Assembly: GCF_036898465.1 (NCBI RefSeq)
Contig: NZ_JARUMJ010000001.1
Span: 1,178,001 to 1,242,000, forward strand
Direction: 5' to 3'
Length of the DNA: 64,000 nt
From: Streptomyces sp. B21-105
GTDB lineage: Bacteria; Actinomycetota; Actinomycetes; Streptomycetales; Streptomycetaceae
The notes under the pieces: generated by a model
Databases searched by the model: none
Told to the model about the DNA's origin: nothing
The model's input: the letters and a program-made list of their open reading frames with translations, nothing else
Part shown: positions 52,928 to 62,600 of the stretch, in pieces
Position numbering within the stretch: position 1 is the first letter of the stretch
Layout: every line of letters starts with the position of its first letter
Made by a program: the position numbers and the translations under genes

Positions 52928-53917
52928 ATGGCCCTGCATCCCAGCATCTCCGCCCGGCTCAGCCTGATCGAGGACCTCCCGTCCTGGCGCGAGGCAGTCG
53001 CCGATCCGGCTGTACAACCGCGCCTGCAGGAATACCGGACCTGGAAGGCGGCAGCGGCACTGCCCTCCGTCGAAACCAGCGACGAGAGCATTCCCGGCCC
53101 GCACGGCCCGATAGCCGTCCGCGTCTACCGGCCGCCGTCAGCACCGCGGGGGCCTCGCCCCGGCCTGGTCTGGGTGCACGGCGGCGGATGGGTCTTCGGC
53201 GATCTCGACATGCACGAGGCCGACTGGACCGCCCGCGAGGTGTGTGCCAGGGCCGACGCCGTGGTCGTCAGCGTGGACTACCGGCTCGCTGTCGACGGCG
53301 TGACGTATCCGGTGCCGCACGACGACGTGGTGACGGGCGTCCGATGGGTGCGCGAGAACGCCGCGGAGCTCGGCATCGAACCGGCGCGGATCACCGTCGG
53401 TGGCGCGAGCGCGGGGGCGAACCTCGCCGCAGGAGCCGTACTTCGCCTGCGGGACGACGACAACTGGCTGCCGACCACCCTGGTACTGGCCTATGCGACC
53501 ATGCACGCCGTCTCCCCGCCCCTCGCGCAGCCGCTGGCCGAGGCGTTCGCGCCGTTGCCGCGCATGGTCCGGATCCTGCCGGAGGACGTGGCCGGGATGA
53601 CGGCCAACTACCTGGGCGGCACGCCGGATCCGCACGGCTACGCCTTCCCCGCGGGTGCCGTCCTGGACGGACTCTGCCCCACCCTGGTGCTCGACGCCGA
53701 GTACGACGATCTGCGCGCGAGCAGCGAGGCGTTCGCGGCCGCACTCGTGAAGTCGGGCGCACCCGTACGGCATGTCACGGTGCCCGGCGTACTGCACGGC
53801 TTCCTCAACCTGCCCTCTTCGGTTGAACCCGTGGACCACGCGCTCGCCGTCCTGGCCGAGACGGTGACAACGGCTGATGCGGGAGAACCCGCACCGGACC
53901 CGGGAGAACGCGGATGA
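52928..53917 (+). CDS. Alpha/beta hydrolase, hormone-sensitive-lipase family
   Basis: 329 residues from the ATG at 52928 (ctggagacctgaccctg). Oxyanion motif HGGGWVFGDLDMHEADWTAR, nucleophile in the GGASAGANLAAGAVLR elbow, acid in LVLDAEYDDLRASSE and the histidine in GVLHGFLNLP: a complete HSL-type triad. It has no signal peptide, so it acts on a substrate that has been imported, perhaps removing acyl groups from an acetylated or feruloylated oligosaccharide. It overlaps the next gene by ATGA. Confidence 0.88.
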   Translation: MALHPSISARLSLIEDLPSWREAVADPAVQPRLQEYRTWKAAAALPSVETSDESIPGPHGPIAVRVYRPPSAPRGPRPGLVWVHGGGWVFGDLDMHEADWTAREVCARADAVVVSVDYRLAVDGVTYPVPHDDVVTGVRWVRENAAELGIEPARITVGGASAGANLAAGAVLRLRDDDNWLPTTLVLAYATMHAVSPPLAQPLAEAFAPLPRMVRILPEDVAGMTANYLGGTPDPHGYAFPAGAVLDGLCPTLVLDAEYDDLRASSEAFAAALVKSGAPVRHVTVPGVLHGFLNLPSSVEPVDHALAVLAETVTTADAGEPAPDPGERG

Positions 53918-54654
53918 CGGAGCGCCTGTACTCAGTGCAGCTCTATACGCTGCGCAACGCCATCGAGACCGATCTCCGGGGGACGCTCGCGCGTGTTGCC
54001 GCGATGGGATTCGAGAACGTGGAGCTGTGGAGGTTCGAGCAGTACCGCGACGCGTACCGGCGTGCGCTGGCCGAGACACCGCTGCGCCCGCTCAGCGCAC
54101 ACGCGAGCCTCGTCGATGGAAACGCTTCCGCGGCTGTCCGCATGGCGGCAGAGTTCGGAATCGGCACGCTCATCGAACCGCACATCATCGCTCGGCTCTG
54201 GACCACGCGGGCGGACATCGAAGCGGCGGCCGCGAGTCTGAACGGCGTCGCGAGGCTTGCCCGGGACGCAGGCGTCACCATCGGGTACCACAACCACGAC
54301 CACGAGGTCCGTCAGGACTTCGACGGCAGGACCGGCCTCGAAGTCTTCGCGGAGGCGCTGGACGAGGACGTCGTCCTGGAACTCGACACCTTCTGGGCCG
54401 AGGTCGGTGGCGCTTCCGCCGTGGAGTTGATCTCCCGGCTCGGGGCGCGTGTCAGGTTCCTGCACCTCAAGGACGGCCCGTACACCGCGACGCTCCTGGA
54501 GCAGCAGCCGGTCGGCCAGGGTGCGATGCCGGTGGCGGACATCCTGAAGGCCGCACCGGACGCGGTCCGCGTCGTGGAGCTGGACGACTACGCGGGCGAC
54601 CCGTTCGCAGCGGTGCGGCAGAGCCTGCGTCACCTGGTGGAGGTCGACCGGTGA
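53914..54654 (+). CDS. Sugar phosphate isomerase/epimerase-like TIM-barrel protein
   Basis: 246 residues; start overlaps the previous stop. MTERLYSVQLYTLRNAIETD at the N-terminus, GFENVELWRFEQY, and the metal-site pattern VTIGYHNHDHEV, LELDTFWAEVGG and FLHLKDGPYT match the xylose-isomerase-like AP-endonuclease-2 family (Glu, Asp, His metal ligands). These enzymes epimerise or isomerise sugars such as 3-keto sugars. Paired with the Gfo/Idh/MocA oxidoreductase that overlaps it, an oxidise-then-isomerise route for a glycoside is plausible. Confidence 0.87.
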   Translation: MTERLYSVQLYTLRNAIETDLRGTLARVAAMGFENVELWRFEQYRDAYRRALAETPLRPLSAHASLVDGNASAAVRMAAEFGIGTLIEPHIIARLWTTRADIEAAAASLNGVARLARDAGVTIGYHNHDHEVRQDFDGRTGLEVFAEALDEDVVLELDTFWAEVGGASAVELISRLGARVRFLHLKDGPYTATLLEQQPVGQGAMPVADILKAAPDAVRVVELDDYAGDPFAAVRQSLRHLVEVDR

Positions 54655-55745
54655 ACTCCAAGCGAGTGGGTGTCGGTGTCATCGGCGCCGGCGTCATCAG
54701 CAGCCACTACCTCGAGAACCTGACGCGGTTCCCTGATCTGAACGTGGTCGCGATAGCGGACCTCGACCAGGAGCACGCCCGTGCCCGTGCGCGGCAGTTC
54801 GGGTTGCGGCACCTGCTCGTCCACGAGCTCCTGGCCCACGAAGACATCGAGGTCGTGCTGAACCTCACCGTCCCCGCCGCCCACTTCGACGTGTCGGCCC
54901 GGATCCTCGCGAGCGGCAAGCACGTCTGGAGCGAGAAGCCTCTCGCCACCAGCCGCCGCGACGCACGACTGCTGCTGGACAAGGCCGGCCGAAGAGGACT
55001 TCGCATGGCCTGCGCGCCCGACACGTTCCTCGGTGGTGCCCTGCAGACGGCACAACGAGCGGTCCTCGCGGGCCGCATCGGCGAACCGAAGAGCGCGCTC
55101 GCGATCATGCAGTCCCCGGGACCGGAAGGCACCCACCCGAATCCCGCCTTCTACTACGACCAGGGCGCCGGCCCACTGCTGGACATGGGGCCTTACCACA
55201 TCACCGCGCTCGTGCAGACCTTGGGTGCCGTCCGCCGTGTGAGCTCGGTTTCCTCCACCGCACGAGCCGTCAGGCGCGTCCTCGTCGGGGCGGGCGCCGG
55301 GACCGAGTTCGACGTGCGCGTACCGAGTCAGCACATGGCTCTGCTGGAGTTCGCCTCCGGCGCTCGCGCGACCCTCGTCACGAGCTTCGACTCGGGCATC
55401 CGCCGTGACCTCCTCGAACTGCACGGCACGGAAGCCTCGCTCGAGATTCCCGACCCCAACCGCTTCGCCGGAACAGGCAGGTTCGTCCCTCTCCACTCGG
55501 AACCGGAAGACGTACCCGCTGTCGGCTCCACGTGGGGCCGGGGAGTGGGGGTGCTGGAGCTCGCTCGCTCGATACGCGACGACGTACCGGAACGCGCCTC
55601 CGGCGCTCTCGCCTGCCACGTTCTCGACGTGCTCCTCGCCATCGCGGAGGCGGCACGGGCCGGGACACCGCTGACCCTCGAATCCACCGTGGCATCGCCG
55701 GCTCCCCTGGCCGAGAACTGGGACCCCACGGCCGCGACCCTCTAG
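54651..55745 (+). CDS. Gfo/Idh/MocA-family oxidoreductase, second copy
   Basis: 364 residues from the GTG at 54651, which overlaps the previous stop (GTGA); the longer open frame is shadow. The dinucleotide fold starts VGVGVIGAGVISSHYLENLT, with the family EKP motif (WSEKPLATSRRDARL) and the C-terminal DMGPYHITALVQTLG. It oxidises or reduces a sugar or glycoside with NAD(P). Together with the isomerase it resembles the 3-keto-glycoside pathways found in other soil bacteria, which is an inference. Confidence 0.88.
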   Translation: MNSKRVGVGVIGAGVISSHYLENLTRFPDLNVVAIADLDQEHARARARQFGLRHLLVHELLAHEDIEVVLNLTVPAAHFDVSARILASGKHVWSEKPLATSRRDARLLLDKAGRRGLRMACAPDTFLGGALQTAQRAVLAGRIGEPKSALAIMQSPGPEGTHPNPAFYYDQGAGPLLDMGPYHITALVQTLGAVRRVSSVSSTARAVRRVLVGAGAGTEFDVRVPSQHMALLEFASGARATLVTSFDSGIRRDLLELHGTEASLEIPDPNRFAGTGRFVPLHSEPEDVPAVGSTWGRGVGVLELARSIRDDVPERASGALACHVLDVLLAIAEAARAGTPLTLESTVASPAPLAENWDPTAATL

Positions 55746-55768
55746 AACGATCGAGCAAGGAAGTTCCA

Positions 55769-58252
55769 ATGATCCGCATCCCGTTCAACGACGCGTGGCG
55801 CGTCGGCCCCCTCGTGTCCGTTCACGAGGCGATCGTGGTCGCCGGCGCCGGTGAGGAAGAAGTCACCCTGCCGCACGACGCCATGCTGGGGGGAGGGCGG
55901 TCCGCGGAGAACTCCGGTGGACCGCAGACGGGCTACTTCCGCGACGGAAAGTGGACCTACGAGAAGCAGTTCGACGTTCCGGAGGAATGGGCGACGAAGC
56001 GAGTCACCTTCGAGTTCGAAGGTGTCTACCGCGACGCGATGGTCTACGTCAACGGTGCTCTCGCCGGTCAGTGGGCGGGCGGATACTCCCGCTTCCACGT
56101 CAGCGCGGACCCCTTCCTGCAGTACAGCCGGGCCAACACCGTCCGGGTGGACGCACAGGCACACCAGGACTCCCGCTGGTACTCGGGGGGCGGCCTCCAC
56201 CGTCCCGTCAGCGTCCTCGTCGGCGACCTCGTCCACGTCACACCGACCGGCCTGCGAGTGACCACGCCGGACATCGACGCCGATCTCGCCACCGTCGTGG
56301 CGGAGACCGAGATCGTCAACGAGGACGTCTGCACTCGCGTCGTCGAAGTGCTCCTCCAGATCCTGGACGCCGGGGGCGAGGTCGTGGCGTCCGACCGGGC
56401 CCAGGTCACGCTCCTGGCGGGCGAAGGGATCACCACCCATCAGCGGGCGTACGTCCAGCGGCCGTCGCTGTGGAGCGTCGACTCGCCCCACCTCTACCAC
56501 GCGTCCGTGCGCCTTTTCGACGACAGCTTCGTCGACAGCGGCCCGCTCGACGAGGCTTCCACACACTTCGGTATCCGCACCGTCACCGCCGACCCGATCC
56601 GCGGCCTGCGGATCAACGGCGAGACCGTCAAGCTCCGCGGCGGTGCGATCCACCACGACAACGGCATTCTCGGCGCCGCCGACTTCGCCGATGCCGCCGA
56701 GCGGCGGGTGCGAATGCTGAAGGCCGCGGGCTTCAACGCCGTACGGTCCGCGCACAACCCGATGAGCATTGCCCTGCTCGACGCGTGCGACCGTCTCGGC
56801 ATGCTCGTCATGGACGAGCTGTTCGATGTGTGGACGGTCGCGAAGTCCGGTGACGACTACTCGCGCAGATTCCCGCAGTGGTGGGAACGCGACGTCGACT
56901 CGCTCGTGGCGAAGGACTTCAACCACCCCAGCGTCATCATGTACTCGATCGGCAACGAGATCATCGAAGCCGGAACCCCGCACGGCACGCGCCTGGGCCG
57001 CCGCATCGCCGACCGGGTACGCGCGCAGGACCCAACCCGCCTGGTCACCCACGCGCTCCAGGGCATGTACATCGCCCGCGACAAGATCCCCGCGCTGAAG
57101 GCGGAACTGGAGCAGGACGCGGCGCCTATCCGGGGGCTGAACGACTACCTCGGCCAGGTGACGCATCTGATCGACGCCCTCATGGCCTCGCCGGTCGTCG
57201 GTGAGCGACTCGCCGAACCCGCCTCCGTACTGGACGTCGTGGGGCTCAACTACGGCGAGAGCCGGTACGTGCTGGACAAGGAGGCCCATCCCAACCGCGT
57301 GGTCGTGGGCTCGGAGACCTTCCCGACGAAGATCGACCGGCTGTGGCAGCTCGTCACCGAGAACCCCCACGTCATCGGCGACTTCACCTGGACCGCATGG
57401 GACTTCCTCGGCGAGGTGGGAACCGGCCGGCACGTCTATCCCGAGGACCAGCAGGTACACCGCGCCCCCTACCCGTGGCTCACCGCTGAGTGCGGGGACA
57501 TCGACATCATCGGGCAGCGTCACCCGATCTCGTACTACCGCGAGATTGTCTACGGCCTCACACAGACGCCGTACCTCGCCGTGCGACGCCCCCGCGAGGA
57601 CGGCTACGTCATCAAGCCCAGGGCCTGGACCTGGACCGATGTCTCCCCCAGCTGGACCTTCGACGTTCCTGACGGCTCGCTGCTCCATGTCGAGGCGTAC
57701 GCGGCGGCCGAGGAGGTCGAGTTCCGGCTCAACGGCACCACTGTCGCGACCGTGCCCGTCGGTACCGAGCGGAACTTCGTCGCCGAGGCCGACGTGCCCT
57801 ATGCGCCCGGTCTCCTGGAGGTCGTGGCGTACCGCGACGGAACGGAGGTGGGACGCTCGGCGCTGCGCACCGCCGGCGAACCCACGCACCTGAGCCTGGA
57901 GACGGACCGCACCGAACTCGGCGCCGATCCTCAGCGGTTGGTCCACATCGACATCACCCTGATCGACGACAGCGGTGTGCTCAACCCGAACCGGGACACA
58001 AAGATCACGATCCAGGTCGACGGTCCCGGGGTCCTCCAAGGATTCGGTACGGGAGCCCCGGCCACCGAGGAGAGCTTCCTCGACGATTCCGCCACGTCGT
58101 TCAAGGGACGTGCCCTGGCGATCGTCCGGGCCACCGGGGAGACGGGACGGATCACCGTCACAGCCCGGGCGCACGGACTCCCGGACGCCTCCCTCGAGAT
58201 CGACGTCGTCCAGGCACCCATTCAGCACGTGACACGGGAAGGACAGAAATGA
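55769..58252 (+). CDS. Intracellular GH2 glycosidase (beta-galactosidase family)
   Basis: 827 residues from the ATG at 55769 (caaggaagttcca). N-terminal sugar-binding domain (YEKQFDVPEEWATKRVTFEF, MVYVNGALAGQWAGGYSRFH), Ig-like domain, then the TIM barrel: acid/base Glu397 in YSIGNEIIEAG, nucleophile Glu516 in VVVGSETFP. The C-terminal ~200 residues are DUF4982-like and Ig-like beta domains. No signal peptide, so it hydrolyses imported galactosides (or related glycosides). This would suit the galacto-oligosaccharides released by the GH53 enzymes in region A, though other GH2 activities are possible. Confidence 0.92.
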   Translation: MIRIPFNDAWRVGPLVSVHEAIVVAGAGEEEVTLPHDAMLGGGRSAENSGGPQTGYFRDGKWTYEKQFDVPEEWATKRVTFEFEGVYRDAMVYVNGALAGQWAGGYSRFHVSADPFLQYSRANTVRVDAQAHQDSRWYSGGGLHRPVSVLVGDLVHVTPTGLRVTTPDIDADLATVVAETEIVNEDVCTRVVEVLLQILDAGGEVVASDRAQVTLLAGEGITTHQRAYVQRPSLWSVDSPHLYHASVRLFDDSFVDSGPLDEASTHFGIRTVTADPIRGLRINGETVKLRGGAIHHDNGILGAADFADAAERRVRMLKAAGFNAVRSAHNPMSIALLDACDRLGMLVMDELFDVWTVAKSGDDYSRRFPQWWERDVDSLVAKDFNHPSVIMYSIGNEIIEAGTPHGTRLGRRIADRVRAQDPTRLVTHALQGMYIARDKIPALKAELEQDAAPIRGLNDYLGQVTHLIDALMASPVVGERLAEPASVLDVVGLNYGESRYVLDKEAHPNRVVVGSETFPTKIDRLWQLVTENPHVIGDFTWTAWDFLGEVGTGRHVYPEDQQVHRAPYPWLTAECGDIDIIGQRHPISYYREIVYGLTQTPYLAVRRPREDGYVIKPRAWTWTDVSPSWTFDVPDGSLLHVEAYAAAEEVEFRLNGTTVATVPVGTERNFVAEADVPYAPGLLEVVAYRDGTEVGRSALRTAGEPTHLSLETDRTELGADPQRLVHIDITLIDDSGVLNPNRDTKITIQVDGPGVLQGFGTGAPATEESFLDDSATSFKGRALAIVRATGETGRITVTARAHGLPDASLEIDVVQAPIQHVTREGQK

Positions 58253-58899
58253 CCTACGCGCCGACATCGGCCGGCTCGCCCAACATCGAGGTCGGCCCGA
58301 AGTGGCAGCGCCCTGACGGTGAGTTGCTCGCACAGTTCCAACGGCACTCGGTCGCGAACATCGGAGACGCACTCGGGCGCCTCGGCATGCCCGATGGCGG
58401 CATCACACCCCTCTGGGACGGCTGCCGTGCCGTGGGCAGCGCCCTGACGGTCCTTACGGTCGCCGGAGACGATCTGGCCGTGATCGACGCCGTCGCGCAC
58501 ATCGAACCCGGCGACTTCCTCGTCATCAACGGATTCGGTTACCCGGGCCGGGCGGTGATGGGCGACATCCTCAGCCAGTACTTCTCCTCGCGGGGTGCCG
58601 TGGGAGCGATCGTCGACGGAGCGGTCAGGGACCGCGACGAGATCCGGCAGCAGCACTTCCCCGTGTGGTCGCGTTCGGTCACGCCGGCAGGGCCGTGGAA
58701 ACACGGCCCGGGAGCCGTCGGGACGCCCGTCGCCATCGGCGGTGTCGTCATCAACCCCGGTGACGTGCTCGTGGCCGACGCGGACGGCGTCGTCGCAGTG
58801 CCCCTGAAGAAGGCGCACGACATCGCCGCCGAGCTGGCGCGGATCGCGGAATCCGAACAGGGCATGCGCACGCAGGCCAAGCAGGCGCCCACGAAATGA
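58249..58899 (+). CDS. RraA/LigK-like aldolase-family protein
   Basis: 216 residues; ATG overlaps the GH2 stop (ATGA). The family core reads SVANIGDALGRLGMPDGGIT, LTVLTVAGDDLAVIDAVAHI, GDFLVINGFG, GAIVDGAVRDRDEI and the C-terminal GVVINPGDVLVADADGVVAV. The RDRDE-type segment fits the 4-hydroxy-4-methyl-2-oxoglutarate/4-carboxy-4-hydroxy-2-oxoadipate aldolase (LigK) group rather than being proof of RNase E inhibition. It sits at the end of the sugar operon, but could serve the meta-cleavage pathway of region B. TetR 2 follows. Confidence 0.82.
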   Translation: MTYAPTSAGSPNIEVGPKWQRPDGELLAQFQRHSVANIGDALGRLGMPDGGITPLWDGCRAVGSALTVLTVAGDDLAVIDAVAHIEPGDFLVINGFGYPGRAVMGDILSQYFSSRGAVGAIVDGAVRDRDEIRQQHFPVWSRSVTPAGPWKHGPGAVGTPVAIGGVVINPGDVLVADADGVVAVPLKKAHDIAAELARIAESEQGMRTQAKQAPTK

Positions 58900-58923
58900 G
58901 CCGCATACATGAGGAGGACGCGC

Positions 58924-59589
58924 ATGCGCAGGGACCAGCGGTTGAACAACGCCAAGCTGATCCAGGCCGCCGCAGAGCTTTTCGAGCGTTGCGAGCAGCC
59001 GATCAGCCTCGCCGAAATCGCTCGGCAGGCGGATGTGTCGGTCGCGACGGCTTACCGGCACTTCGAGTCCGCGGACGACGCCCTCGGTGCCTACCGACGG
59101 GACATCGTGAGCAAGTTCCGCGATCACAGTCTCGAGCAGCCGAGCAACGGCCTGGCCCTGCTAGAAAGCGTCTGCGGCTTCTGGGTGGACCTCGTCCTCG
59201 CCGAAGGCGCGGCGCTGGTGCACCGCCGGTCACCGGAAGGGTTCCTCGCACGGTACAAGGCCGATGAGCCGTACCTGGAAGGCCAGGCGGAGGCCCTCGC
59301 CCGTCCCATCCGCGAACTCGTGGCGATTCTCGGGGTCGGCGAGCTCGTCGGCGTCGAGGACGAGGCCGCCTTCCTGTGGAACGTCCTCTTCGACCCCCGG
59401 GAGATCTTCGACCTCCGTGGCACGCTCGCGCTGTCGCCCGCGCAGATCACGCACCGACTGATGTCGGCGTTCCGCGGTGCGCTGCTCGGCTGGGCGACCG
59501 CACGGCTGACCGAACCAGCCGACCGCGAGAAAGCCGTCTCTCCGCACGCGCAGACGGGCGGGACCCTTAGCAGCCCCAGATTGTTGTGA
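58924..59589 (+). CDS. TetR-family regulator 2
   Basis: 221 residues from the ATG at 58924, which has gaggagg seven bases upstream; an earlier ATG at 58909 lacks this. DNA-binding part: NNAKLIQAAAELFERC, then ISLAEIARQADVSVATAYRH. The effector domain holds FDPREIFDL and FRGALLGWA, both shared with TetR 1 at 46995. The C-terminal tail of ~20 residues is disordered. It lies 25 bp after the RraA-like gene and 11 bp before the oxidoreductase. It probably regulates the oxidoreductase, and possibly the sugar operon. Confidence 0.88.
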   Translation: MRRDQRLNNAKLIQAAAELFERCEQPISLAEIARQADVSVATAYRHFESADDALGAYRRDIVSKFRDHSLEQPSNGLALLESVCGFWVDLVLAEGAALVHRRSPEGFLARYKADEPYLEGQAEALARPIRELVAILGVGELVGVEDEAAFLWNVLFDPREIFDLRGTLALSPAQITHRLMSAFRGALLGWATARLTEPADREKAVSPHAQTGGTLSSPRLL

Positions 59590-59600
59590 GGAAGAGGACG

Positions 59601-62600
59601 ATGACTGCACCCATCACCGAGGCCGGGCAGCCGGGCGGCCGACGCTTCCGTCTAGATGACCGCTACCGCCGCGAGGAAGGCGTCGTGCACCTCTCCGGGA
59701 TCCAGGCTCTCGTCCGCGTTCTGCTGGACCGCTCCCGGCGTGACAACACCAACGGACTGCGTACCGCGACATTCATCTCGGGATACGAGGGATCACCACT
59801 GGCCGGCTACGACATCGAGTTGGGCCGACGCGGGGCGTTGTTGCACGAGCACGACATCGTCCACAAACCGGGGCTGAACGAGGAGCTCGCCGCGACCGCC
59901 GTCATGGGCAGCCAGCTGGCCGGCCAGGTCGGCGCTTCACGGTGCGACGGCGTCGTGGGCATCTGGTACGGCAAGTCCCCCGGCCTCGATCGCGCCTCCG
60001 ACGCTCTCCGCCACGCGAACCTGGTGGGAACCGGCGCTTCCGGCGGTGCCGTCGCGCTGGTCGGCGACGACCCGGGAGCCAAGTCGTCCAGCGTGCCGTG
60101 TGCCAGCGAGGCGACGCTCGCGGACCTGGCGATCCCAACGCTGTACCCGGCCGATGCCCAGGACGTCCTCGACTTCGGGCTCCACGCGCAGTTCCTCTCC
60201 CGGTTCAGCGGCCTGTGGGCGGGCCTGAAGATCACCACCGCCGTGGCGGACTCAGCGTCCACAGCCGTCGTGGCACGCGATCGGATCACGGGCACCGAGG
60301 GCGACGGGAGCCCCAGCCCGCACAAGCCGAGCTCCATGCTCCTGGGCGCGAACCTCATGTCCCTCGAACGCAGCCTGCACGACATCCGCCTCCCTCGTGC
60401 CGTGGCGTACGCCCGCCTCAACCGCCTCAACCGCCTGGTCCAGCGCGGGCCGTCGGACACGATCGGCATCCTGACATCCGGCAAGACCTACCTCGACGTC
60501 CGCGAGGGCCTCCGCATCATCGGCCTCACCGACACAGACCTCGCACGGTACGGCATCAGGATCCTCAAGCTCGGCATGATCTTCCCCCTCGAACGCGAGG
60601 CCGTCATCGAGTTCGCGGACGGTCTCGACCAACTGGTCGTCGTCGAGGAGAAACGGCCGTTCCTCGAAACCGCCGTCAAGGAGATCCTGTACGGCCGTCC
60701 CAACGCCCCGGTCGTCCACGGCAAACAGGACCAGGACGGGCGATCGCTGTTCAGTCGCTCAGGAGAGCTCGACGTGGACAGCATCGCCGCCGGACTGTCC
60801 AGGGTGCTGGCTCCGCTCGGCATCGAAGCCGCCCGCGCATGGCGTCAGCGGCCCAAAGCGCGTACGACGTTGGCGCTGCCGCTTCTGGCCCGCAGCCCGT
60901 ACTACTGCTCGGGGTGTCCGCACAACACCTCGACCACCGCCGGCGGGGACTCACTGGTCGGCGCTGGGATCGGCTGCCACTCCATGGTCGTGTTCATGGA
61001 TCCCGAACAAGTCGGCCCGGTCGTCGGCATGACCCAGATGGGCGGGGAAGGTGCTCAGTGGATCGGGTTGGAACCGTTCGTCGACGCCGACCACTTCGTG
61101 CAGAACATCGGTGACGGCACCTTCATGCATTCAGGCAGTCTGGCCGTCCGGGCAGCGGTCGCCGCGGGGGTGAACGTCACGTTCAAGCTGCTCTACAACG
61201 GAACGGTCGCCATGACCGGCGGCCAGGACGCCGTCGGTGCCCTGCCGGTCGACCGGCTCGCCGCCATGCTGCTGCACGAAGGCGTCGCCAAAGTGATCAT
61301 CACGACAGAGGACAGGGCCCGCATCCCACGGGCCCGGCTTCCGAAGTCGGTGAAGGTTCTGGACCGGGCCGAGATCGAGGGAGCGCTGGCGGAGCTTAAG
61401 GCCACTGCCGGTGTCACGGTCCTCATCCATGACCAGGAATGCGCCGCCGAGAAACGGCGCGCCCGTCGGCGCGGCAAGGCCGAGGCGCCGACGACGCGAG
61501 TGTGGATCAACGAGCGCATCTGCGAGGGCTGCGGTGACTGCGGCCGCAAGTCGAACTGTCTGTCGGTTCACCCGGTCTCGACCGAGTTCGGCCGCAAGAC
61601 CAGGATCGACCAGTCCTCGTGCAACCTGGACTATTCGTGTCTCGACGGCGACTGCCCGGCGTTCATGACCATCACGCCCGCCGGCAAGCCGAAGCACGCC
61701 GACCTTCCCGCCCTGGGCCCCACCGACATCGCCGAGCCGGCCCGCACGGCCGGAGCCGGATCCTTCGGTATGCGGATCACCGGGATCGGCGGAACCGGCA
61801 TCGTCACCATCTCGCAGGTGCTGGCGACCGCGGCCGTCATCGACGGCCGCCACGCCCGCAGCCTCGACCAGACTGGACTGGCCCAGAAGGGCGGCGCGGT
61901 CGTCTCCGACATCAAGATCACTGAGGATGCCGTCGAACAGGGCGCCAAGATCGCCGAGGGACAATGCGACCTCTACCTCGCGTGCGATCCGCTCGTCGCG
62001 ACCGACCCGAAGTACCTCTGCGTCGCCTCCGCGGATCGCTCCGTCGCCGTCATGACCACGACCGAGATACCCACCGGGCAGATGGTGGTCGACACGACCG
62101 TCGGCTTCCCGGCTCCCGATGCCGTACGTCATGCCGTCCACGACGCGATGAGCCGGCTCATCGCTCTGGACTCCGGCTCGCTGGCCACGCAGCTCTTCGA
62201 CGACGAGCAGTACGCCAACATGCTCCTGGTGGGTGCCGCTTACCAGACCGGGCTGCTGCCGATGGCGGCTTCGGCGATCGAAGAGGCCATCACCCTGAAC
62301 GCAGTCGCCGTCGAACGCAATGTGCAGGCCTTCCGGCGAGGCCGCCAGGCGGTCGCCGACCCCGAGGCGCTGAGTGCCACGCTTGCCGACCCGACGCTCC
62401 CGGACATGGAACCGCGGCTGCCCGCCGGGACCACCGAGCTCGTGGCGTTGGTCACCGATGATGAGGAATCGGAGCTGCATCGCCTTCTCACCGTGCGTGT
62501 GTCCGACCTCATCGACTACCAGGACAGGCGCTACGCCCGCGCCTACGTCGACTTCGTCCAGACGGTGGTGGCCACGGAGCGCGCTGCGGCCGACGGCTCG

